DNA from: a virus
DNA length: 47,482 bases
IMG/VR virus record: IMGVR_UViG_3300046642_000056
Span: 1 to 47,482 of that record
Direction: 5' to 3' (one strand)
The position numbers and the translations under genes are program-made. Below, in pieces: positions 7,601-13,284 of the stretch (positions are counted from its first letter, which is position 1; every line of letters starts with the position of its first letter). The notes under the pieces were generated by a model, which saw only the letters and a list, made by a program, of their open reading frames with translations, was not told the DNA's origin and searched no databases.

Positions 7601-8023
7601 AAATTTTCTGACATAAGCACGATTAATACCACCCCCGGCAAGAACCATGCCAAGCATGCTTCTTTTACAGGGGTGTATACTCCCCTCCAGTATCGCCCGG
7701 CCGACTTTGCAATCCAAAGCTGTAACTCTACAATCCAAAGCTATAACTTTGCGCCACAAATCGGCATACTTTCGGATATTGTTCTGCCGCACAGGTGACT
7801 TATATGTAATGCTAATGGATGACGAAGCCACAGCGAATCGACGTAAACTCAACGGAACAAAGCACTTAGCGTCCTATGCATGTAGGCATTGGACGTGGCA
7901 GACGGTATGCTATATACATACTTGTATTTCGTTCGCGTGCGACGGTAACCGCTACGTTACCGCTAGGATGGAGGTTCTGTTAAGGACTACTCGTGTGTAT
8001 CGCTTCGTTGGTAACGTGTAACC
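7601..8023 (+). other. Non-coding leader with short repeats
   Basis: No convincing gene. It contains tandem ~21-bp repeats CAATCCAAAGCTGTAACTCT / CAATCCAAAGCTATAACTTT (7710-7751), palindrome AAGCATGCTT near 7650, hairpin AGGGG...CCCCT (7667-7684) and GGTAAC-CGCTAC-GTTACC (7944-7961). An ORF ending at 8021 is open but has no good SD and unusual composition; it is rejected as a gene. Confidence 0.5.
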
Positions 8024-8280
8024 ATGCTTCGTGCATACCTGTAGCTCACGCTATCAGGGAGTGTAGTAACACTCTTACACTTAGCCCAGTCCTATGCGCG
8101 GTGTGACTAGCACCGTTCTCCAACCCTGAAAAGGGAGTAGGATGCACGCCGGATATCTAGTTCTCACTTGTCGGTCTTACAAGCTGGCAATAGTTCAAAA
8201 AAGGTCTAGTTCGCTCCGCACAGTTTTGCGGAGTAGGCATAGGAACCTGCATCCTACAACGTAGCGCAGTCATTGCTACG
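8024..8280 (+). ncRNA. Candidate multi-helix structured RNA
   Basis: A 257-nt stretch without a usable ORF contains at least seven stems: ATGC/GCAT (8024-8036), GAGTGT-AGTA-ACACTC (8059-8074), CGGTG/CACCG (8099-8115), CCCT-GAAA-AGGG with a GNRA tetraloop (8124-8135), a long-range 9-bp GTAGGATGC/GCATCCTAC (8137-8145 with 8249-8257) enclosing CTTGT/ACAAG (8167-8183) and CTCCGCA/TGCGGAG (8214-8233), then CGTAGC/GCTACG (8260-8280). Most stems are perfect and ordered without conflict, as in a folded non-coding RNA. It would be transcribed from P1. No known class (tRNA, tmRNA, group I intron, riboswitch) was recognised. Confidence 0.45.
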
Positions 8281-8299
8281 GTATAAGAATAAGGGGAAT

Positions 8300-8446
8300 A
8301 TGACCGGCCTGAGATGGCTTAAAAGGAATATACTAGTAGCGGTGAACGCGATTGTGAGTCTAGTTAGATACTCGGATTTACGGATACGCTGGCTTACCAG
8401 TTATCCTGATACAGTCTTTAACTTTGCCTCATGCTGGTGGGAATGA
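8300..8446 (+). CDS. 48-residue hypothetical protein
   Basis: ATG 8300 is preceded by AAGGGG at 3 nt, a somewhat close but usable SD. The product is basic and partly hydrophobic (RNILVAVNAIVSLVRYSDLR), possibly membrane-associated, and ends in CWWE. It lies immediately after the candidate structured RNA and before another repeat-rich stretch. Part of its sequence (8360-8377) is repeated at 8614-8630, so it may be a chance ORF in a repeat region. Confidence 0.4.
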   Translation: MTGLRWLKRNILVAVNAIVSLVRYSDLRIRWLTSYPDTVFNFASCWWE

Positions 8447-8470
8447 CGCAATTCCCAAATAGCTTGCTCC

Positions 8471-8614
8471 GTCCCTCAATATCACTAGTCAATAAGGCTG
8501 CAGCATATTCGATACGGGGGAGCGCCACCTGATTGCCTATAGGCTGTTAATCGGATACCGGCATTGTCTGAGTATCTTATTAGGCTCACAATCGCACAGT
8601 CTCAGCTGAGGGAC
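8471..8614 (+). ncRNA. Second candidate structured element
   Basis: A 144-nt gene-free stretch closed by GTCCCTCA (8471-8478) and TGAGGGAC (8607-8614). Inside are GATT-GCCTATAGGC-TGTT-AATC (8531-8552, with a 10-bp palindrome) and GATAC/GTATC (8554-8576), and the 10-bp palindrome CTCAGCTGAG (8601-8610) overlaps the closing arm. It may belong to the same transcript as 8024-8280. Confidence 0.35.
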
Positions 8615-8880
8615 TAGTTAGATGCTCGATACTTTACCTATTGAGGTATCAAGCATGAAAGATAACTTGCTCCATCATCTTCTGACCGGCTCACAAAAGG
8701 ATTTTAAGAATACGCAAGCAGCGTATCGTATCCTTATGCGCGCTGGCGTTCCGTTGGATGACGTTATCAGGATTCTGGAGAACGCTGCTTACAATCGCCT
8801 TTCCATGAATCGTCCGGTCGCTGTCGCTACTCGCTAGTCATTAACCTTTTCGTATTGAGCATCTTATTAGTCCCTCAGCT
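8603..8880. repeat. Inverted repeats flanking a small gene
   Basis: CAGCTGAGGGACTAGTTAG (8603-8621) is repeated inverted at about 8862-8880, with a 12-bp perfect core AGTCCCTCAGCT, enclosing the 8655..8837 gene. Separately, GAGTATCTTATTAG (8570-8583) recurs directly as GAGCATCTTATTAG (8857-8870), and CTAGTTAGATACTCGGAT (8360-8377) as CTAGTTAGATGCTCGAT (8614-8630). Confidence 0.6.
8655..8837 (+). CDS. Small helical hypothetical protein
   Basis: 60 residues. ATG 8655 is chosen over 8622 because GAGGT precedes it by about 9 nt. The central part AYRILMRAGVPLDDVIRILE looks like a compact three-helix (UBA/CUE-like) segment; this is a pattern impression, not a family call. The gene is bracketed by inverted repeats and lies among other tiny early ORFs. 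Function unknown. Confidence 0.6.
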   Translation: MKDNLLHHLLTGSQKDFKNTQAAYRILMRAGVPLDDVIRILENAAYNRLSMNRPVAVATR

Positions 8881-8907
8881 AACTTTTACTTGTGAGGTGC
8901 AATTCCA

Positions 8908-9147
8908 ATGTCCACAATGAAACGAGAATACTCGATTCAGTATTTTCAGAATGCCGATTGGATTAGGATTTCTGGCATTTATGAAAATCCTGACGAGATT
9001 AGGACTATCATTGCTGATATGGCTTTTGATGGCCTTATCACAAGAATAGTAGCTAGAAACTATTCTCATGACTTCTGGTCAACAGTTCAGATTTCCAGCA
9101 GTCAACAGATTGTTCTAGGCGATACTATTCATTCCTGTCCTAGGTAA
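8908..9147 (+). CDS. Hypothetical early protein
   Basis: 79 residues. GAGGTG lies 8 nt before ATG 8908, a strong site. The leader TGTGAGGTGCAAT is nearly repeated before the 10241 gene. The N-terminal half (YSIQYFQNADWIRISGIYEN) weakly resembles the product at 9401 (YSLFERPANTTRWTRIST), so the two could be diverged paralogs. No motif of known function. Confidence 0.65.
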   Translation: MSTMKREYSIQYFQNADWIRISGIYENPDEIRTIIADMAFDGLITRIVARNYSHDFWSTVQISSSQQIVLGDTIHSCPR

Positions 9148-9152
9148 TTCCA

Positions 9153-9272
9153 ATGAAACACTTACCCAATTGGACGGCATTAGACTTCATGCTGCTTTAC
9201 ATGTCAGAGGGACATGCAGAGTTAGCGCGAATCTATGCAATCCGCTTAGTCAGGAGTCTTCGCAATGTGTAA
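9153..9272 (+). CDS. 39-residue hypothetical peptide
   Basis: It starts 5 nt after the previous stop; TAGGTAATTCCA precedes the ATG. The product (FMLLYMSEGHAELARIYAIR) is a single helical hairpin, with a basic C-terminus. Its 3' end overlaps the next gene by 8 nt, suggesting a translationally coupled chain of very small early genes. No function assigned. Confidence 0.5.
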   Translation: MKHLPNWTALDFMLLYMSEGHAELARIYAIRLVRSLRNV

Positions 9273-9417
9273 GACTGTTGACGAGCGTTTAGAGCTGATT
9301 CGTAAATCAGTTAGTCTTTTCCAAAAAGAGACTAATACGACTGCTCATGACCGGATGCTACTTGCTAAGTTTATTGAATGGCAAGTAAGGTTAATCCTAA
9401 ATGAAAACAAGCTGTAA
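9265..9417 (+). CDS. 50-residue hypothetical helical protein
   Basis: ATG 9265 lies inside the previous gene, about 11 nt after CAGGAG, a good SD. The product is entirely helical and charged (TVDERLELIRKSVSLFQKET ... FIEWQVRLILNENKL), compatible with a small coiled-coil or adaptor protein. It overlaps the following gene by 17 nt. No family recognised. Confidence 0.55.
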   Translation: MCKTVDERLELIRKSVSLFQKETNTTAHDRMLLAKFIEWQVRLILNENKL

Positions 9418-9622
9418 ACGTTACAGTCTATTCGAGCGTCCAGCTAATACTACTCGCTGGACTAGGATTTCTACAATGGCGTATATTCGTAATACTGCCA
9501 TTCGTATATACGCGCCTGCTATACAGGAATATTTGTTATCAGGCAATACTCGCATTGAACGTGCTATCCGCCCGGTCAATGAACGTCCCTTTCTGGCACA
9601 CTCTAATCAGACCGTTCGATAG
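9401..9622 (+). CDS. Basic hypothetical protein
   Basis: 73 residues, arginine-rich, starting at ATG 9401 within the preceding gene. It contains TTRWTRISTMAYIRNTAIRI, weakly similar in spacing (YS...W.RIS) to the 8908 product. It ends 3 nt before promoter P2, so it closes the first early operon; the lack of a terminator there suggests readthrough. Function unknown. Confidence 0.55.
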   Translation: MKTSCKRYSLFERPANTTRWTRISTMAYIRNTAIRIYAPAIQEYLLSGNTRIERAIRPVNERPFLAHSNQTVR

Positions 9623-9625
9623 TGC

Positions 9626-9654
9626 TTGACTTTCTTGCCCGACTATGATAGAAT
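9626..9654 (+). promoter_or_regulatory. Strong sigma70-type promoter P2 with extended -10
   Basis: TTGACT (9626-9631), 17-nt spacer, TGA then TAGAAT (9649-9654). It precedes a monocistronic-looking gene by a 130-nt leader. Confidence 0.8.
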
Positions 9655-9675
9655 GTCCTTAGTTGGTCGGGCAAG
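9634..9675. promoter_or_regulatory. Perfect 10-bp inverted repeat around the P2 -10 element
   Basis: CTTGCCCGAC (9634-9643) and GTCGGGCAAG (9666-9675) are exact complements, separated by 22 nt that contain the -10 box and start site. The placement fits an operator for a dimeric repressor, or a hairpin at the 5' end of the transcript. The heptamer GTCGGGC also occurs at 7231 and 12956, near P1 and P4. Confidence 0.6.
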
Positions 9676-9784
9676 ACAGCGAATCACTCCGACCGCAAAT
9701 CTCTGGTTCGTTTCGGGACACTACTCGCTACGCTCGTTTAGTTCTAGTTCGTAAACAGTAAACTGTATTTTAGGAGAAAAGACA

Positions 9785-10138
9785 ATGAAGACTGTAAAGT
9801 TCACCGGCACGATGGAAAATGCTTATGGTAAGGTTCTCGCCGAAAAGCTTCCTTTTGAAGGCGAGTTTGACGCGTATGAGAATTTGGATGAAGTTCGCGC
9901 GGCTGGCGAATATCCAAAGGATTCTGAAATTCTCGATTTCGTCAATGGCAAGGTTAAGGCGAATGCGCGTCAGAAGTCAATGAATGCTGCACTTCAGGCG
10001 GCTGGTATTTCCAAGCCTACTCTGGAAGACCCGCAGGTTCAGCTTGCTACGATTATCAAGGCACTCATTGCCGGTGGACGTGATGAGGCTACTGCTACGA
10101 AGCTGGCGGAAGATACTCTCGGCGTGAAGAAAGCGTAA
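9785..10138 (+). CDS. Probably highly expressed early protein of unknown function
   Basis: 117 residues. It has its own promoter (P2), a strong SD (TAGGAGAAAAGACA), and a rho-independent terminator 53 nt after its stop, the layout of an abundant early product. The N-terminal half is beta-like (MKTVKFTGTMENAYGKVLAE); the C-terminal half is helical and ends in GGRDEATATKLAEDTLGV, a motif shared with the 49-residue product at 10241. Codon choice looks more GC-rich and uniform than in neighbours. No family recognised; candidates are a DNA-binding or host-modifying protein. Confidence 0.75.
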   Translation: MKTVKFTGTMENAYGKVLAEKLPFEGEFDAYENLDEVRAAGEYPKDSEILDFVNGKVKANARQKSMNAALQAAGISKPTLEDPQVQLATIIKALIAGGRDEATATKLAEDTLGVKKA

Positions 10139-10190
10139 CTTTCCTAATCCGTTTGCCAGTATCGTATAAACTGGCACATTCATAAACATG

Positions 10191-10224
10191 CCGCCTAGTC
10201 AGTATTTGATTAGGCGGTATTTTT
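10191..10224 (+). terminator. Rho-independent terminator
   Basis: CCGCCTAGTC (10191-10200) pairs with GATTAGGCGG (10209-10218; one G-U), followed by TATTTTTA. A smaller hairpin TGCCAGT...ACTGGCA lies just upstream (about 10154-10176). Confidence 0.85.
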
Positions 10225-10240
10225 ATGTATGTGAGGTGCA

Positions 10241-10390
10241 ATGAAAACTAAAGAGCAACTTCAATACTCGATTCTATTATCCAAAATAATAGATGCTTTA
10301 ATGGAATGTGGATATAAAGAATCCACAGCTACACAACTTGCTAGGAAAATGCTACCTCCTAGACACAAGCTGAAAAAGGACGTGAAATGA
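10241..10390 (+). CDS. 49-residue protein with the same C-terminal motif as the 9785 product
   Basis: ATG 10241 is preceded by GTGAGGTGCA, a strong SD. The product ends with GYKESTATQLARKMLPP, which matches GGRDEATATKLAEDTLGV of the upstream gene (shared G..[E/D].TAT.LA...L), suggesting a small helical domain used alone here and as a tail there. The next gene overlaps by ATGA. Confidence 0.6.
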   Translation: MKTKEQLQYSILLSKIIDALMECGYKESTATQLARKMLPPRHKLKKDVK

Positions 10391-10467
10391 GTTTTCACAA
10401 TTGGCATTTCTTTCCTACTCGATTAGGAAACAAAGTCTACAAGATTCTTTGGCTTGGACAAGACTAA
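10387..10467 (+). CDS. 26-residue peptide ORF
   Basis: ATGA overlap with the preceding stop supports coupling, but the product (MSFHNWHFFPTRLGNKVYKI plus WLGQD) is very short, so coding status is uncertain. It could be a leader peptide for the palindromic region that follows. Confidence 0.3.
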   Translation: MSFHNWHFFPTRLGNKVYKILWLGQD

Positions 10468-10525
10468 CAGTAGTCTTTACATGTAGTCTCGGGGGATGGC
10501 CTATTTTGTGACAGTCTGGGTGGGG

Positions 10526-10737
10526 GTATCCTCTTTCTCTGAGTCTCAAGTAAAAGGCCACAATCGAACGGAGCGACCTGAAAAGAGGACAGCGGCGCAA
10601 GCACAAAGTAAAGATATATTCTTTTTTTTTTTTTTTTTTTTTTTATTATCTTTACTTCTTTTCCGCGCCTGTCCTCTTTTGAGGTCACTCTTGACTTTAC
10701 TGCCCTATCTATGGTATACTCAGAAAGAGAGGATACC
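10526..10737. repeat. 212-nt imperfect palindrome with a T23 run at its apex
   Basis: Three nested arm pairs: GGTATCCTCTTTCTCTGAGT (10526-10545) with 10718-10737 (18/20 complementary), GACCTGAAAAGAGGACAG (10575-10592) with 10669-10686 (17/18), and AAGTAAAGATA (10606-10616) with TATCTTTACTT (10647-10657; perfect). The apex holds T23 at 10622-10644. There is no gene from 10468 to 10826. The layout could be a replication origin, a bidirectional terminator, or a miniature inverted-repeat element. P3 lies in its right arm. Confidence 0.8.
10691..10720 (+). promoter_or_regulatory. Promoter P3, inside the palindrome
   Basis: TTGACT (10691-10696), 18-nt spacer ending TGG (extended -10), TATACT (10715-10720). 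It drives the 10827 operon and lies in the right arm of the palindrome, so cruciform extrusion or binding there could control it. Confidence 0.75.
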
Positions 10738-10759
10738 GGGAGAGAGGGTATGTGTCAAA

Positions 10760-10810
10760 ACGGCACACTTTAGTGTCTCAGGACGGCACACTGTCCGGTT
10801 CTAGGACACT
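10760..10810. promoter_or_regulatory. Operator-like repeats between P3 and the first gene
   Basis: ACGGCACACT occurs twice, 23 nt apart (10760-10769, 10783-10792). AGTGTC (10772) and GACACT (10805), with GGAC (10781) and GTCC (10793), form a nested inverted repeat. This may be a protein-binding site or a leader hairpin. Confidence 0.5.
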
Positions 10811-10826
10811 AATATGTAGGAATAGT

Positions 10827-11036
10827 ATGAAATATCCACAAATTAAGGCAAGTTCATTCAGGGTTAAGTGGAATTTACGAGAAGTGCATAAGATAACACA
10901 GTGGAAAGATGATTGTGTATATCGAACGCGCTCGCTCGGTTTAGTCGTATGCATGCCGGACTATAAACTATTAGGCGAGTCTAAGAATTATATGATTGGC
11001 AGCGTTTCGACTAGGGTAACAAAGGAATTGCAATGA
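10827..11036 (+). CDS. Hypothetical basic early protein
   Basis: 69 residues from ATG 10827 (TAGGA 5 nt upstream). An upstream in-frame codon at 10752 would place the operator repeats inside the gene, so the shorter form is preferred. The sequence is basic with beta-type spacing (SFRVKWNLREVHKITQWKDD) and has no recognisable domain. It is the first gene after P3 and overlaps the next by ATGA. Confidence 0.6.
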   Translation: MKYPQIKASSFRVKWNLREVHKITQWKDDCVYRTRSLGLVVCMPDYKLLGESKNYMIGSVSTRVTKELQ

Positions 11037-11335
11037 GTAGTAAAAATCCCAAGCATGTTCACAAATACTTTAAGGCCAATATGCAATTTGGCAACGTTTG
11101 GGCATGCGCGCTTCCGAATTGTCAGCATTATATGCCAAAGCATATGGAGGACATTTTACCGGGTAAATGGACTGCATGCTGGAGTTGTAGTGGAAAAACT
11201 ACAATGGACAGCAGAACGATGGCTATGGATAAGCCATTATGCGAATCTTGTGACCCTAACGCAATCGGAGTAGAATCGGACCCGGAATTAGTAGAGAAAC
11301 TGAAAGAATTGGGAATTATTGGGAAGTTGGAATAG
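11033..11335 (+). CDS. Multi-cysteine zinc protein
   Basis: 100 residues with cysteine pairs CALPNC (about 25-30), CWSC (49-52) and CESC (70-73), plus several histidines, compatible with one or two zinc ribbons. The N-terminus KHVHKYFKANMQFGNVWACA resembles the start of phage zinc-ribbon proteins. The C-terminus is an acidic helix. It is coupled on both sides. A nucleic-acid-binding or transcription-modifying role is plausible; none proven. Confidence 0.65.
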   Translation: MSSKNPKHVHKYFKANMQFGNVWACALPNCQHYMPKHMEDILPGKWTACWSCSGKTTMDSRTMAMDKPLCESCDPNAIGVESDPELVEKLKELGIIGKLE

Positions 11336-12052
11336 ATGGCAACAATTCCAAACGAATGTGAATGCTGTTCTAATCTAGCAACTAAGGAAGCTCCACTAAA
11401 GCTGTTTATGGCAATGTGGATGTGTCCGGGTTGTGTAGAGAAGAACAAATCATTAACAGCAATTAGTGAAGCAGGAGCAGAAGATAGAGTAAATGCCGAG
11501 CGCGAGCGAGCCAAGGATGTTATTGCAGTTAATAGCATTTTGAAGCAAGCTCAGAGTATTGACAACAATATTCAGATTAAAGCAGACTTGTTCAATGCGG
11601 AAACGGTCGCAATCTATGATATCGCTCAGGCTATTCATGCCGATGCGAACGTGCTTGACAAGCACGGAGCGGTGGCTGAGGCAATGCTTAAGCGATATCA
11701 ACTCTATAAAGAGAAGATATTCGCTAATACGGCTGAAAACGTAGAACTTGCGAATAAACAGAACGCTATTCACAAGTATCTAAACGAACTAAAGGCAAAG
11801 CTCACTGAGGAAGAACGTGAGAAGTATCATCTTCTCAATATCGATTACAAGCCGAATCAGGTTAAGATTAAGCCGATTAATAGTCCTGCTAAGCCTAAGA
11901 AATGGGATAAAGCAGATATCGTTAATGCGGCTAAGCGTGCTAACGTTCCGACTAGTGTAATTCAAATGATTTGCGTAGCTAAGAATATGACTCCTATGCA
12001 GGCGTCAGACAGTTTGCTTAATGCAGGGAGTAAGACAATCGAAGGTGAATAA
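11336..12052 (+). CDS. Zinc-knuckle protein with long coiled coil
   Basis: 238 residues. An N-terminal CECC ... CPGC pattern (C8, C10, C11, C30, C33) suggests a zinc site; a long charged helical region follows (about 45-165: NAERERAKDVIAVNSILKQA and onwards), with a basic linker (NSPAKPKKWDKAD) and a C-terminal helical domain (ANVPTSVIQMICVAKNMTPM). The start codon directly follows the previous TAG. The two-domain build with a coiled-coil spacer suggests an adaptor that bridges nucleic acid and another protein; inference. Confidence 0.65.
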   Translation: MATIPNECECCSNLATKEAPLKLFMAMWMCPGCVEKNKSLTAISEAGAEDRVNAERERAKDVIAVNSILKQAQSIDNNIQIKADLFNAETVAIYDIAQAIHADANVLDKHGAVAEAMLKRYQLYKEKIFANTAENVELANKQNAIHKYLNELKAKLTEEEREKYHLLNIDYKPNQVKIKPINSPAKPKKWDKADIVNAAKRANVPTSVIQMICVAKNMTPMQASDSLLNAGSKTIEGE

Positions 12053-12255
12053 TGAAATGTCAGCAACTAATCGCTGATAATGATATCGAGGGGCGATACG
12101 TTAGAACTTGTAAAAGGAATGCTACTCATGAAATAGTAGCAAAGAAATCTAGTCACTATCCAGAACAGGTATACGAATATCTGTGTAATATCCATACTGC
12201 TAAAGCAGTTAAGATTGGATTAGCAGTAGATGTATTCGCTAGGAAACTTAAATGA
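12052..12255 (+). CDS. Small Cys-containing hypothetical protein
   Basis: 67 residues, starting within the preceding stop (TAATG). C3, C20, C46 and H49 could form one zinc site (CQQ..., CKRN, CNIH). It has a basic centre and a C-terminal basic helix. This layout recalls small phage zinc proteins that carry a CxIH ending. No function assigned. Confidence 0.6.
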   Translation: MKCQQLIADNDIEGRYVRTCKRNATHEIVAKKSSHYPEQVYEYLCNIHTAKAVKIGLAVDVFARKLK

Positions 12256-12470
12256 GTGAGAAGATTATAAGAATCAGTTTTCCATTAAATCTAGAAGATA
12301 GACAATGGAATCTATTAGATGAAGGTGATGAAGTAACAGCAAAAGCAATCGAAGTAATGCTTAGACTTAAGCTAAATGCTGTTAGTATTCCATGCGAAAC
12401 ACTTCATCTTGATGGAGTATGGGATAGTTGGGATGATGCGGGATGGGGCGATATAGACCTGATGAGGTAA
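12252..12470 (+). CDS. Acidic hypothetical protein
   Basis: 72 residues, ATGA overlap with the preceding gene. Acidic with a strongly acidic Trp/Asp C-terminus (WDSWDDAGWGDIDLMR). Helix-rich middle (DEVTAKAIEVMLRLKLNAVS). The charge and Trp-rich tail could mediate protein binding; no family recognised. Confidence 0.6.
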   Translation: MSEKIIRISFPLNLEDRQWNLLDEGDEVTAKAIEVMLRLKLNAVSIPCETLHLDGVWDSWDDAGWGDIDLMR

Positions 12471-12473
12471 CTA

Positions 12474-12734
12474 ATGAAACAACGTATTAATCGGATGAAT
12501 CACAAGTATACGTTGCAACAAATTAATGATAGCACTATCATTAAACGGGACGGAACGGAAGATTCCATTCTAGTGCATGAACATGTAGAAACAATCAGTC
12601 AAAGCTGGTATCATTGGCTGAGTGGGGTAAACATTCAACAGGCATTCCCGTATCTAAACGCGGACGAACGCGAATTTCTACTCACTGGCATTACAGCAGA
12701 GAGATGGAATTCGATGTTCAATACTGAACGCTAA
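12474..12734 (+). CDS. Hypothetical protein
   Basis: 86 residues; GATGAGGTAACT upstream gives a reasonable SD. The first half looks beta-stranded (HKYTLQQINDSTIIKRDGTE), the second helical with Trp (SWYHWLSGVNIQQAFPYLNA). It is the last of the tight cluster before a stable hairpin at 12745-12768. Function unknown. Confidence 0.6.
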   Translation: MKQRINRMNHKYTLQQINDSTIIKRDGTEDSILVHEHVETISQSWYHWLSGVNIQQAFPYLNADEREFLLTGITAERWNSMFNTER

Positions 12735-12744
12735 TACTTGCAAT

Positions 12745-12768
12745 CCTCCCATTCTACGGAGTGGGAGG
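12745..12768 (+). other. Very stable UNCG-loop hairpin between genes
   Basis: CCTCCCATTC-TACG-GAGTGGGAGG: a 10-bp stem (one G-U) closed by C(UACG)G, an exceptionally stable tetraloop. No T tract follows, so it is more likely an mRNA processing or stability element than a complete terminator. Confidence 0.7.
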
Positions 12769-12780
12769 GTTAGAGGTATT

Positions 12781-12978
12781 ATGAAGATTCGATACCCGAT
12801 ATGGTTTGAATCACTCTCAGCATATGCGGTTCAAGGCATATATGAGATAATGAATTTCTTCCTTCCAATAAAGATTGATTGTGAGATTTGTAGTGATAGA
12901 ATGGAAGTAAAAGATATTCATGAACATGTAATGAAACATGTAAAGACTGAACGTAGTCGGGCGAGTGTCTCAAAATAG
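12781..12978 (+). CDS. C2H2-type zinc-finger protein
   Basis: 65 residues; AGAGGTATT precedes the ATG. CEIC (35-38) followed by HEHVMKH (47-53) gives C-x2-C-x8-10-H-x3-5-H, a C2H2-like finger, with a basic tail (KTERSRASVSK). The N-terminus contains an amphipathic aromatic helix (SAYAVQGIYEIMNFFLPI) that may contact membrane or protein. A regulatory role is inferred from the finger and its place just before P4. Confidence 0.65.
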   Translation: MKIRYPIWFESLSAYAVQGIYEIMNFFLPIKIDCEICSDRMEVKDIHEHVMKHVKTERSRASVSK

Positions 12979-12981
12979 GAC

Positions 12982-13010
12982 TTGACAAGTCGCCCAAAGT
13001 GTGCTATACT
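12982..13010 (+). promoter_or_regulatory. Promoter P4 for the replication operon
   Basis: TTGACA (12982-12987), 17-nt spacer ending TGC, TATACT (13005-13010): consensus -35 and extended -10, ahead of the 13046 gene and the SNF2-like helicase. The heptamer GTCGGGC at 12956 lies just upstream. Confidence 0.85.
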
Positions 13011-13045
13011 GAAGTGTAAAATCGGAGTTTGCGGAGATTACATGT

Positions 13046-13273
13046 ATGAAATATTCGTTTAATGAGATAGTCGCACAAGCATTAAAAGACCGCGACACAC
13101 TAAATGCAGGAACTAAATACGATAAACATGCATTCTATGCGGACATAGATGCTAATCGAATTGAAGTAATCGTGCATCCTCAGAATGCTCACGGTTCACA
13201 AATTGCAATCGGACGTTACGTGTATAGAGAAATCCACGGACTAATCGAACGGTTTAGAATCAATCATCTGTAA
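13046..13273 (+). CDS. Hypothetical protein leading the replication operon
   Basis: 75 residues. Helical N-terminus (NEIVAQALKDRDTLNAG), then beta-type segments (AFYADIDANRIEVIVHPQNA) and a final helix. GGAG lies 10 nt upstream of ATG 13046; another ATG at 13042 is out of frame. It is 11 nt ahead of the SprT-SNF2 gene, so probably co-expressed with it. No family recognised. Confidence 0.65.
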   Translation: MKYSFNEIVAQALKDRDTLNAGTKYDKHAFYADIDANRIEVIVHPQNAHGSQIAIGRYVYREIHGLIERFRINHL

Positions 13274-13284
13274 TAGAGGAGTAA

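Noticed and set aside
7647-8021. 124-codon open frame
   Set aside because: No good SD, odd Cys/Trp-rich composition and short repeats within; treated as non-coding.
7601-8900. CRISPR array
   Set aside because: Repeats are few, short and unevenly spaced, with no regular repeat-spacer pattern.
10496-10804. 102-codon frame across the T run
   Set aside because: It encodes poly-Phe from the T23 tract and covers the palindrome and P3; a chance frame.
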